From: Lachnospiraceae bacterium | GTDB lineage: Bacteria > Bacillota > Clostridia > Lachnospirales > Lachnospiraceae | DNA: 27,010 nt | Reading direction: 5' to 3' | NCBI GenBank assembly: GCA_900765975.1 | Contig: CAAFTS010000027.1 | Location: forward strand, 1 to 27,010 | Part shown: piece by piece, positions 7,283 through 14,700 of the stretch | How positions within the stretch are numbered: position 1 is the first letter of the stretch | Layout: each line of letters starts with the position of its first letter | Notes under the pieces: generated by a model | Database searches by the model: none | What the model saw: only the letters and a program-made list of their open reading frames with translations | Told to the model about the DNA's origin: nothing | Translations under genes and position numbers: made by a program

Positions 7283-8746
7283 ATGGAAAACACGAATTCA
7301 AGAGAACGGTTGGGAAAAGCCGCACTGATGATGATGACATTCTCAGCAGTGTTTGCCTTCCCTAGTATTATTAACAATAGTATCCAAATTGGATTAGCTA
7401 CAATACCAGCATATATATTCGGATCGGTATTTTATTTTCTTCCATTTATTTTGATGATTGCAGAGTTTGCATCTGCAAATTCACAAAAAGAATCAGGTGT
7501 ACACAGCTGGCTGGAATGTGTACTTGGACCGAAATGGGCATTCTTAGGAGCATGGGCATATTTCTTTGTAAACTTATTCTACTTCTGCTCTCTTTTACCA
7601 CAGACATTGATTTATGCTTCCTATGCATTTGTAGGTAAAAATGTTTTTGGCGGAGCAGATGGTACAAAGATTATTGCGGTGATTTCAATCTTATTATTCT
7701 GGGTTGCGACTTATGTATGCGTAAAAGGAGTAAGCTGGATTTCAAAAGTTACCGGATTTGCCGGAAGTGCTCGTCTTTTCATGGGAATCGCATTTGTAAT
7801 TCTCGCATTTATCGTAGTATTCGGATTTGGCAAAGCTCCGGCACAGGAGTTCACAATGCAGTCTGTAACACCGAAGTTTAACTGGACGTTCTTTATGACA
7901 ATGGCATGGGTCCTTCAGGCCGTAGGCGGAGGAGAAAGTATCGGAGTATATGTAAAAGATGTAAAAGGTGGAAATAAGACCTTTGTACGTGTCATGATTA
8001 TGTCTACAATCGTAGTTGGAGTAATGTATGTACTAGGTGCGGTTGCCGTTGGGTTGATTGTTCCAGGAGAAGTGCTTTCCGGTAACTTCTCAAATGGTAT
8101 TTTCGATGTATTTCAGATACTTGGATCTCACTTCGGAATCCCGAATGCGGTGATTGTTCGTCTGGTGGGTGTAATCTTACTACTTGGTAACCTTGGTTCA
8201 TTGGCACTTTGGACAGCAGCTCCTGTAAAAGTATTCTTCTCCGAGATTCCGGAAGGAGTATTTGGAAAATGGCTGGTTAAAACAAATGATGAAGGAAATC
8301 CGACAAATGCATTGTTTGTACAGGGAATCGTTGTAACAATCCTTTTGATCATTCCTGCATTGGGAATCGGAAACATCGACAGTTTCCTTGAGATGTTGAT
8401 TAATATGACAGCAGCAACATCACTTCTGCCTGTATTGTTCTTACTTGCAGCTTATATTGGACTGCGTTGGAAGAAAGATGATATGAAGAGAGACTTTCAC
8501 TTTGGAAATCGCAAATTCGGTATCGCAGCAGGTATCTTCTTGCTAGTTGTATTTATGTTTGTATTCTTTATGTCAACAGTACCGGAACCGGCATTGATTA
8601 TGCAGGCAATCAACGGAACCTTACCGGAGGGAGTAGCGAATCCGATTGGAACTTTAGCATATAACGTACTGGGAGTTGTAATCTTCATGGGACTGGCATG
8701 GGTATGCTGGAATCGCTATGAAAAGAAAAATAATCTTAAAAAATAA
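7283..8746 (+). CDS. APC superfamily permease, GadC/YjeM-like
   Basis: The 487-residue protein has about 12 membrane helices and resembles amino acid/polyamine/organocation permeases of the glutamate:GABA antiporter (GadC, YjeM) group. From memory of GadC, the shared features are the first helix region, the IVPGEVLSGNFSNGIFDVFQ loop, the VRLVGVILLLGNLGSLALWTAAP segment and the NDEGNPTNALFVQ loop. It is not a LacY, LacS or PTS protein. The start follows AGGAGA by about 8 bases. It is 17 bases upstream of lacZ and shares its promoter, so its substrate should be linked to a beta-galactoside. An amino-acid or amino-sugar conjugate of galactose, or exchange for a product, are possible; none is shown. 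Confidence 0.88.
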   Translation: MENTNSRERLGKAALMMMTFSAVFAFPSIINNSIQIGLATIPAYIFGSVFYFLPFILMIAEFASANSQKESGVHSWLECVLGPKWAFLGAWAYFFVNLFYFCSLLPQTLIYASYAFVGKNVFGGADGTKIIAVISILLFWVATYVCVKGVSWISKVTGFAGSARLFMGIAFVILAFIVVFGFGKAPAQEFTMQSVTPKFNWTFFMTMAWVLQAVGGGESIGVYVKDVKGGNKTFVRVMIMSTIVVGVMYVLGAVAVGLIVPGEVLSGNFSNGIFDVFQILGSHFGIPNAVIVRLVGVILLLGNLGSLALWTAAPVKVFFSEIPEGVFGKWLVKTNDEGNPTNALFVQGIVVTILLIIPALGIGNIDSFLEMLINMTAATSLLPVLFLLAAYIGLRWKKDDMKRDFHFGNRKFGIAAGIFLLVVFMFVFFMSTVPEPALIMQAINGTLPEGVANPIGTLAYNVLGVVIFMGLAWVCWNRYEKKNNLKK

Positions 8747-8763
8747 ATCAGGAGGATTTTAAA

Positions 8764-11700
8764 ATGAAAGTTTGGGAAAATCATCAGGTTGATCACGTAA
8801 ATAGAATGCCTTCAAGAGCACATTTCTTAACATTTCCTACAAGAGAGAAAGCTCTGTTGGGAAGTAATGGTTATACACATGCATTTAAAAACTTAAACGG
8901 AGTTTGGAAATTCATGTTCCTCGACGCTCCGGAATATAGTCCGGAAGGATTTGAAAGCACAGAGTTTGATACCTCTGTAATGGATGACATCACAGTACCG
9001 GGAAACTGGCAGTTACAGGGATATGGAAAGATGCACTACTCTGATTTGTGGTACAACTTCCCGATCAATCCGCCGTATGTACCGACAGAGAACCCAACAG
9101 GTATTTACAAACGTACATTTTATGTAGAAGAAAGTTTCCGCGACAAACAGATTATCATCCGTTTCTGTGGAGTAGATTCCGCTTATCACCTTTGGATTAA
9201 CGGACAGGAAGTTGGATACAGCAAGGGTGCAAGAAATGAGGCTGAATTTGACATCACTGAGCTTGTAAAAGTTGGAGAAGAAAATGAAGTAACAGTTCGC
9301 GTTTATCAGTGGTCAGACGGAACTTATCTGGAAGATCAGGATATGTGGTGGGAAAGTGGAATTTTCCGCGATGTAGAACTTCTCGGAGTACCGAAAGCAG
9401 GTATCAATGATTTTACAGTTGTTGCAGATCTTGACGATGCATATGTAAATGGTCTTTTCTCTGTGGATGCAGTTCTTAGAACAGAAGATGCAGTAGAGGT
9501 TACATATGAGCTTATGGATGCAAAGGGCGTCTGCGTATGGACAGGCAAAGCTGCATCTGAAGGAAATAAAGTAAGCATTAAGGCTGAAATTGAAAATGTA
9601 GAGCACTGGACAGCAGAAACACCATATCTATACCAGTTGTTGATGACAGTAGAAAAAGATGGTGAAGTAATCGAAGTAATCCCACAAAATGTTGGATTCC
9701 GTAACATCCGTCTGAATGGAGATACTTTCCTTGTAAATGGAGTAGCAATTAAGTTCAAAGGTATGAACCGTCACGATTATAATCCAAGAAACGGACGTGT
9801 TGTAGCAAGAGAAGAAATCGAAAAAGATATCATCTTGATGAAACAATTCAATGTCAATGCAATTCGTACCTGTCATTATCCGGATTCTTACTACTTATAT
9901 GATCTGTGTGATGAGTATGGTATGTACCTGATCGATGAGACAGACCTTGAGTGTCATGGATTTGAGCTAACAGGAAACTATGCTTGGATTTCTGACGATC
10001 CGACATGGGAGGCGGCTTATGTAACACGTATGGTTCGTATGATTGAGCGTGATAAAAACCATCCATCTATTCTGATGTGGTCACTTGGAAATGAGTCTGC
10101 ATCCGGATGTAACTTCTTCAAGATGACAGAAGTTGCTCACCAGATGGATCCAACAAGACTGGTTCATTATGAAGGCGACTTCGATATGGAATATGCAGAT
10201 GTATATTCTACAATGTATACATGGCTTGAAAATCCAGAGAAACCATTCTTGATGAAAGATGTTATTGCAAACAGCAAACATCCACACTTGCTCTGCGAGT
10301 ACTGTCATGCAATGGGTAACGGCCCTGGAAACTTGAAAGAGTATCAGGATCTGTTCTATGCTCATGATAAACTTCAGGGAGGATTTATCTGGGAGTGGTT
10401 CGATCATGGTATCGAAACATACACAGAAGATGGTGAGAAATATTACCGTTACGGTGGAGACTTTGGAGATGATCCAAGTAATAAAGATTTCTGTATCGAT
10501 GGAATGCTGATGCCAGACCGTACACCATCACCAGGATTGTATGAATATAAGAAAGTTGTTGAGCCGATTACAACAACAGAAGTAGATTTGGAAAAAGGAA
10601 TCATTCACTTGTTAAGTCGTTATGACTTTGCAGACTTGAATCAGTTCCGTCTTGTATATCAGGTAATGGAAGACGATGTAATGATTCAGTGTGGAAGTTT
10701 TGATCTGCCATCTATTCCTGCGAGAACAGGAAAAGATATTACAGTTCCATATACATTGGAAGGTGTTCAGGCAAAACCGGGAGCTGAGTATTACGTGAAC
10801 ATTTCCTATCAGTTGAAGGATGCAACACCATATGCACCGGCCGGACATGAACTCGCAACAGCACAGTTCAAACTTCCGATTTACAAAGAAGGAATCGAAG
10901 TCGTTCCGGAAGGAAATTTGAAAGTAACAAAAGAGCATACAACACTTCGTGCAGAAGGTGCAAACTTCTCTGTAGAATTTGACCTTGTACGTGGTAACAT
11001 CACAAGCATTGTACGTGATGGTATGCAGATTATGAGCAAAGGACCGAGATTGACTCTTTGGAGAGCTCCGATCAGTAATGATATGGAAATCATCGATCAG
11101 CTGAAGAAAGTATACTTTCTGCACTTGGAGCATGAAGTAGTGATGGATATTCAGTATGAAGAAGACGGCCACTTCTTGAAGATGGTAGTTAAAACAATTA
11201 ACGGTACAACAAACAGTGCTTGGCACTTTGATACAACATATGAATACATCGTATGTCCGACAGGTGACGTTTTGATTCGTGTATCTGGCGTTCCGGGAGG
11301 AAAGATGGAAGATACAGGAGCTACAATGTCTGCAAATGGTTCTTCTGCAAACATGGCTATGGGTGGAAAACTTGGATGTGCTCCGGATATGTTCCCAAGA
11401 ATCGGTGTGACAATGCACTTAGATGAGTCTATGGAAAATGTTCGTTACTTCGGACGTGGACCGGGAGAAAACTACTCTGATTCTAAAGAGGCCGGCCTCA
11501 TGGGCGTATACGAAAACACAGTAGACGGTCTGTTTACAAACTACGTTGTTCCACAGGCGAACGGAAACCATATGGATTGTAAATGGGTATCTCTGACAAA
11601 TGACAGAGGAATGGGTATGGTTGCATCTACAGAAAACAGCTTTAACTTCAGTGCCTCCTTCTATGAAGAAAAAGACTTAGACGATGCAAAACATACATGT

Positions 11701-11904
11701 GATCTTGTAAAACGTGATTATATTGTATTCAATGTAGACTACAAACAGAATGCTCTGGGATCTTACTCCTGCGGTCAGTGGCAGTTAGATAAGTTCCGGG
11801 CAAAGAACGAGGCATTTACAATTGACTTCCGCGTAACTCCATTCAACAATAAGGAGACAGTGGATAAGCAGATTGCACATGAACGGGTTCGCCTTTCCAA
11901 ATAA
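8764..11904 (+). CDS. lacZ: Beta-galactosidase, glycoside hydrolase family 2
   Basis: This 1046-residue protein is a full-length GH2 LacZ (E. coli LacZ has 1024). The N-terminal sugar-binding domain includes VPGNWQLQGYG and PTENPTGIYKR. Then come the beta domains, the TIM barrel with MNRHDYNPRNG, the acid/base Glu444 in SLGNES and the nucleophile Glu512 in CEYCHAMGNGPG, and the C-terminal small-chain domain with YFGRGPGENYSDS. It hydrolyses terminal beta-galactosides such as lactose. No signal peptide is visible, so it acts in the cytoplasm on imported substrate. AGGAGG precedes the start; the gene is cotranscribed with the APC permease and followed by a strong terminator. Frequent TTC and AAC codons suggest high expression. 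The true substrate may not be lactose, given the permease. Confidence 0.96.
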   Translation: MKVWENHQVDHVNRMPSRAHFLTFPTREKALLGSNGYTHAFKNLNGVWKFMFLDAPEYSPEGFESTEFDTSVMDDITVPGNWQLQGYGKMHYSDLWYNFPINPPYVPTENPTGIYKRTFYVEESFRDKQIIIRFCGVDSAYHLWINGQEVGYSKGARNEAEFDITELVKVGEENEVTVRVYQWSDGTYLEDQDMWWESGIFRDVELLGVPKAGINDFTVVADLDDAYVNGLFSVDAVLRTEDAVEVTYELMDAKGVCVWTGKAASEGNKVSIKAEIENVEHWTAETPYLYQLLMTVEKDGEVIEVIPQNVGFRNIRLNGDTFLVNGVAIKFKGMNRHDYNPRNGRVVAREEIEKDIILMKQFNVNAIRTCHYPDSYYLYDLCDEYGMYLIDETDLECHGFELTGNYAWISDDPTWEAAYVTRMVRMIERDKNHPSILMWSLGNESASGCNFFKMTEVAHQMDPTRLVHYEGDFDMEYADVYSTMYTWLENPEKPFLMKDVIANSKHPHLLCEYCHAMGNGPGNLKEYQDLFYAHDKLQGGFIWEWFDHGIETYTEDGEKYYRYGGDFGDDPSNKDFCIDGMLMPDRTPSPGLYEYKKVVEPITTTEVDLEKGIIHLLSRYDFADLNQFRLVYQVMEDDVMIQCGSFDLPSIPARTGKDITVPYTLEGVQAKPGAEYYVNISYQLKDATPYAPAGHELATAQFKLPIYKEGIEVVPEGNLKVTKEHTTLRAEGANFSVEFDLVRGNITSIVRDGMQIMSKGPRLTLWRAPISNDMEIIDQLKKVYFLHLEHEVVMDIQYEEDGHFLKMVVKTINGTTNSAWHFDTTYEYIVCPTGDVLIRVSGVPGGKMEDTGATMSANGSSANMAMGGKLGCAPDMFPRIGVTMHLDESMENVRYFGRGPGENYSDSKEAGLMGVYENTVDGLFTNYVVPQANGNHMDCKWVSLTNDRGMGMVASTENSFNFSASFYEEKDLDDAKHTCDLVKRDYIVFNVDYKQNALGSYSCGQWQLDKFRAKNEAFTIDFRVTPFNNKETVDKQIAHERVRLSK

Positions 11905-11908
11905 TAGT

Positions 11909-11955
11909 AAAGAAACGGCTGCACTAAGCAATTAGTGTGGCCGTTTCTTTTTGTG
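11909..11955 (+). terminator. Intrinsic terminator after lacZ
   Basis: A 19-base-pair stem joins 11909-11927 with 11932-11950, fully paired with two G-U pairs, around a GCAA tetraloop. The 3' arm ends in CGTTTCTTT followed by TT. It begins 4 bases after the lacZ stop. Confidence 0.93.
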
Positions 11956-11991
11956 TTGCCAAGCATGCGATAAAACAGCCGAAATATGAGA

Positions 11992-12069
11992 TGACAAGAA
12001 AAGTTGTCAAAACGTGTTGACAAAGAAAGTTGTCAATGCTATAATTCGTTATGACAAGGAAAGTTGTCA
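11992..12069. promoter_or_regulatory. Triple palindromic operator of the XRE regulator
   Basis: Three copies of TGACAA-(6 bases)-TTGTCA lie at 11992-12009, 12018-12035 and 12052-12069. The spacers are GAAAAG, AGAAAG and GGAAAG, so the repeat is also direct. The middle copy overlaps the -35 of a consensus promoter and the third lies at the likely transcription start. The layout fits strong autorepression by the XRE protein encoded next. Confidence 0.85.
12017..12045 (+). promoter_or_regulatory. Consensus sigma-A promoter of the XRE-DUF3169 pair
   Basis: TTGACA (12017-12022) and TATAAT (12040-12045) are perfect matches with an ideal 17-base spacer. Such a strong promoter is held down, presumably, by the three palindromes that overlap and flank it. 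Confidence 0.9.
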
Positions 12070-12100
12070 AAACAGAGAGGGGAAATATGGAGGTGATGTG

Positions 12101-12304
12101 TTGGCTCTGAAAAATCATTTAAAGGAATATCGCTCTACACTAGGTTTGAATCAAACCGAATTGGGGCGTTTGGCCGGTGTTTCCAGACAGACGATTAGTT
12201 TGATTGAACGAGGAGATTATTCTCCGTCGGTAACGTTGGCGCTCAAAATTGCAAAAATATGTGAGGCATCAGTAGAAGATTTGTTTGAGTACGAGGAGGA
12301 ATAG
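12101..12304 (+). CDS. Small XRE (Cro/CI-type) transcriptional regulator
   Basis: This 67-residue protein is a single helix-turn-helix domain: LNQTELGRLAGVSRQTISLIERGDYSP carries the two helices and the conserved ERG.YSPS turn, and the tail reads ICEASVEDLFEYEEE. Stand-alone HTH proteins of this size act as dimeric repressors. I chose TTG at 12101, 7 bases after GGAGG (GGAGGTGAT at 12089-12097). GTG at 12098 is possible but closer, and a GTG at 12014 lies inside the operator, upstream of the transcription start. The stop is 2 bases before the next gene, so both are translationally coupled. Its likely targets are the three TGACAA-TTGTCA palindromes upstream. The inducing signal is unknown. Confidence 0.9.
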   Translation: MALKNHLKEYRSTLGLNQTELGRLAGVSRQTISLIERGDYSPSVTLALKIAKICEASVEDLFEYEEE

Positions 12305-12306
12305 AG

Positions 12307-13089
12307 ATGCAGAAAAGAAAGATGAATACATTTGTAAAGTTTGCATTGATTATGTTGGGCAGTGCAGTGGGAGGTGGAATCCTCGGAGCTGCCGGGTATT
12401 GGTTTTTTGGTGATACATTTGAAAATATAGGAAAAAGTGGCGGAGGGATACTTTCTCTGGTGCAGCAACTGGCGCTGCCGTTGTTAATATTGATTACCAT
12501 CTGCTCTATTTTATATGGAGAATGGAATCTGAAAAAACAGAAGGAAATCGGCTTGCGGATACAGGAAACAGAAGAGGAAGAGTGTGACCGCTGGGAATAT
12601 CAGTTAGAAAAGATGACGGCAGTAGGTTTGGTTGTAAATACAATCTCACAGATTCTGTGTATCTTGATTTTGGCAAGTGGATATTCGATGCGGTATATTT
12701 CCGATGGGAATGCAATAAGTGTGCTGCTGTTGTGTGCAGTTTTTCTGGTATGCTATTTCTATAATGCCTTCTGGCAGGTGCGTATGGTAAAAACGACACA
12801 GAAGACCTATCCGAAGATGCAGGGAGACCCAAGTTCTAGAAAATTTCAGCAGCAGTGGCTGGATAGCTGTGACGAGGCAGAAAAGGAATATATTTATCAA
12901 AGTGCATATAAATGTTATGTAAAAATGGGAACGTGGATTCCGGTATTACTTGTGGTTGCTATGCTTGGTCATTTGTTCTTTGACACAGGAATCATGGCAA
13001 TTGTAATGGTGGCGGCAATCTGGTTGATTATGACAATTTCCTATTCACACTCTTGTGTGAAATTAAAGAAAATTGCATTGGAGAGATAG
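12307..13089 (+). CDS. DUF3169-like membrane protein
   Basis: The 260-residue protein has about six membrane helices: near 12-35, 47-66, 105-125, 132-150, 210-228 and 230-248. Between helices 2 and 3 lies a charged stretch (KKQKEIGLRIQETEEEECDRWEYQ), and between 4 and 5 a hydrophilic region with DEAEKEYIYQSAYKCYVKMG. This matches my memory of the DUF3169 family, which often follows a small XRE regulator in Firmicutes and has no known function. It carries no transport or catalytic motif that I recognise. The start is 2 bases after the XRE stop with GAGGAGGAA in the upstream end. A membrane sensor that modulates the repressor, or a self-protection protein, are guesses only. Confidence 0.8.
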   Translation: MQKRKMNTFVKFALIMLGSAVGGGILGAAGYWFFGDTFENIGKSGGGILSLVQQLALPLLILITICSILYGEWNLKKQKEIGLRIQETEEEECDRWEYQLEKMTAVGLVVNTISQILCILILASGYSMRYISDGNAISVLLLCAVFLVCYFYNAFWQVRMVKTTQKTYPKMQGDPSSRKFQQQWLDSCDEAEKEYIYQSAYKCYVKMGTWIPVLLVVAMLGHLFFDTGIMAIVMVAAIWLIMTISYSHSCVKLKKIALER

Positions 13090-13100
13090 TGGTAACAGAA

Positions 13101-13129
13101 TTGAAAACCCCCTTTTCTTTGTTTATACT
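13101..13129 (+). promoter_or_regulatory. Promoter of the zinc dehydrogenase gene
   Basis: TTGAAA (13101-13106) and TATACT (13124-13129) are 17 bases apart. Both elements lie in the 5' half of the hairpin at 13104-13160, so RNA from this promoter begins after the 5' arm. Confidence 0.65.
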
Positions 13130-13161
13130 ATGAAGTATAGACAAATAGGAAAGGGGTTTTT
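13104..13161 (+). terminator. Terminator-like hairpin overlapping promoter and RBS
   Basis: AAAACCCC (13104-13111) pairs with GGGGTTTT (13153-13160). Inner stems are TTTGT/ACAAA (13118-13122 with 13141-13145) and TATACT/AGTATA (13124-13129 with 13134-13139). A run of five T ends it. It terminates readthrough from the XRE-DUF3169 operon. Its 3' arm also holds the AGGAAAGGGG ribosome binding site of the next gene. Confidence 0.75.
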
Positions 13162-13164
13162 GTT

Positions 13165-14205
13165 ATGCTTGCTTACACATATAAGGAACAAGGAAAATTT
13201 GTATTGGAGGAAAAGGAGAAACCGGAGATTGTAGATGCACAGGATGCCATTGTCAGAGTGACGCTGGCAAGTATCTGTTCCAGTGATATTCATATTAAGC
13301 ATGGGGCAGTTCCTAGAGCGGTGCAGGGGATTACGGTGGGACATGAAATGGTCGGTATCGTAGAAGAAGTGGGGAGTCAGGTAACCAAAGTAAAACCGGG
13401 AGATCGTGTAACGATAAATGTGGAGACGTTTTGTGGAAAATGTTTCTTCTGCGAGCATGGATATGTGAATAACTGTACAGATAAAAATGGAGGTTGGGCG
13501 CTGGGATGTCGGATTGACGGAGGTCAGGCAGAGTATGTGCGTGTGCCGTATGCGAATCAAGGATTGAATCGAATTGCCGATACAATTACAGATGAAGAGG
13601 CTTTGTTTGTGGGGGATGTGCTTGCTACCGGATTTTGGGCGGCAAGAATTTCGGAAATCGGGGAAGAAGATACGGTCGTTATTATTGGCGGAGGTCCTAC
13701 CGGAATCTGTACACTTTTGTGCGTCATGCTGAAACATCCGAAAAAGATTATATTATGTGAAGTAGATGCTGAAAGGATTGCCTTTGTGAAAGAGCATTAC
13801 CCGGATGTGTTGGTTGCGAATCCAAAGGAAACCGATGTGGAACAGTTTGTAAAAGAGCAGAGTGAACATGGCGGCGCAGATCGCGTGCTGGAAGTTGCCG
13901 GCAGCAGGCATACGTTTGAACTTGCATGGAAGGTGGCACGACCGAATGCAATCGTAACAGTGGTGGCGCTTTATGAAGAAAATCAAAGCCTGCCTCTTCC
14001 GCAGATGTATGGGAAGAATCTAATTTTTAAAACAGGCGGTGTAGATGGCTGTGACTGTGATGAAATCTTAAAATTGATTGAAGAGAAGAAGATTGATACG
14101 ACACCACTGATTACGCATACATTTGCATTGGAAGAAATTGAAAAAGCATATGATATTTTTGAGAATCGAAAAGAGAGCGTAATAAAAATAGCAATTCGGC
14201 CTTGA
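13165..14205 (+). CDS. Zinc-dependent MDR alcohol/polyol dehydrogenase
   Basis: This 346-residue medium-chain dehydrogenase has the catalytic zinc ligands Cys38 (CSSDIH) and His60-Glu61 (GHE), and the structural zinc set Cys90, 93, 96 and 104 (CGKCFFCEHGYVNNC). Its Rossmann motif is GGGPTG at about 175-180. An acidic residue near the end of the next strand (CEVDAER) points to NAD rather than NADP. The family oxidises alcohols, polyols or threonine, or reduces the matching carbonyls; related sorbitol and threonine dehydrogenases have the same plan. The exact substrate is not predictable. The gene stands alone with its own promoter and a start 8 bases after AAGGGG. Confidence 0.9.
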   Translation: MLAYTYKEQGKFVLEEKEKPEIVDAQDAIVRVTLASICSSDIHIKHGAVPRAVQGITVGHEMVGIVEEVGSQVTKVKPGDRVTINVETFCGKCFFCEHGYVNNCTDKNGGWALGCRIDGGQAEYVRVPYANQGLNRIADTITDEEALFVGDVLATGFWAARISEIGEEDTVVIIGGGPTGICTLLCVMLKHPKKIILCEVDAERIAFVKEHYPDVLVANPKETDVEQFVKEQSEHGGADRVLEVAGSRHTFELAWKVARPNAIVTVVALYEENQSLPLPQMYGKNLIFKTGGVDGCDCDEILKLIEEKKIDTTPLITHTFALEEIEKAYDIFENRKESVIKIAIRP

Positions 14206-14275
14206 GGGAAGTTTCTAGTATATTTTGAAGAGGATTACAATAAGATAATATAGAAAATAAATCTACAGGCTGTTT

Positions 14276-14683
14276 ATGAAAAGATGTATGCGATGCCTTG
14301 TTATTTGTTTGTTTTTGTTTACTCTGACAGGCTGTGTTTCTGAGCCGGTCAAAACAGAGAAACTACGGGATTTGGAATTTACTGTTTTGGATAAATTGTC
14401 TGTTCCTGATGAATTTCAGGCTTTAATTGAGGAAAAGAAGGAGAAACCTTTTCGGCTCACTTATGCAGATGCGGAAGAATTATATATCGCGGAAGGTTAT
14501 GGAGCGCAGTTGAAAACAGGATATAGTGTTGAGGTAACCGAACTCTATGAGACGGAAAATACAATCTTTATTCATACGAATCTGCTTGGACCGGGAAAGG
14601 AAGAAGAAACAAAAGAAATTACAACGTTTCCTTATGTTGTAGTAAAGCTGAAATTAATTGACAAAAATGTAGTGTTTGACTGA
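14276..14683 (+). CDS. Lipoprotein with PrcB C-terminal-like domain
   Basis: This 135-residue protein starts with a basic, hydrophobic signal peptide ending in a lipobox LTGC, so Cys20 should be lipidated and the rest displayed outside the membrane. The C-terminal part, with KTGYSVEVTELYETENTIFI, then GPG and TTFPYVVVKL, resembles the PrcB_C domain, named from a subunit of the Treponema PrcB-PrtP protease complex and also common in Firmicute lipoproteins of unknown role. The ATG has only a weak upstream site (ACAGG); ATG at 14288 would still leave a signal. It ends 17 bases before sipL, which suggests cotranscription and perhaps a role in the mother-cell sporulation programme, though that is inference. 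Confidence 0.78.
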   Translation: MKRCMRCLVICLFLFTLTGCVSEPVKTEKLRDLEFTVLDKLSVPDEFQALIEEKKEKPFRLTYADAEELYIAEGYGAQLKTGYSVEVTELYETENTIFIHTNLLGPGKEEETKEITTFPYVVVKLKLIDKNVVFD

Positions 14684-14700
14684 ACTGACAGGAGGGGCAT

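Noticed and set aside
10612..11418. 268-codon open frame on the minus strand inside lacZ
   Set aside because: It is antisense to a well-supported LacZ, is rich in Cys, His and Ile in a shadow-like way, and resembles no family.
12014..12100. Longer XRE protein starting at GTG 12014
   Set aside because: That start lies upstream of the predicted transcription start and inside the operator; the strong GGAGGTGAT site at 12089-12097 points to TTG 12101.
14218..14251. Sigma-E or sigma-A promoter before the PrcB-like gene and sipL
   Set aside because: GTATATT and ATTACAAT look like sigma-E elements but are only 9 bases apart. TTGAAG and TAATAT are only 15 apart. Neither is convincing.
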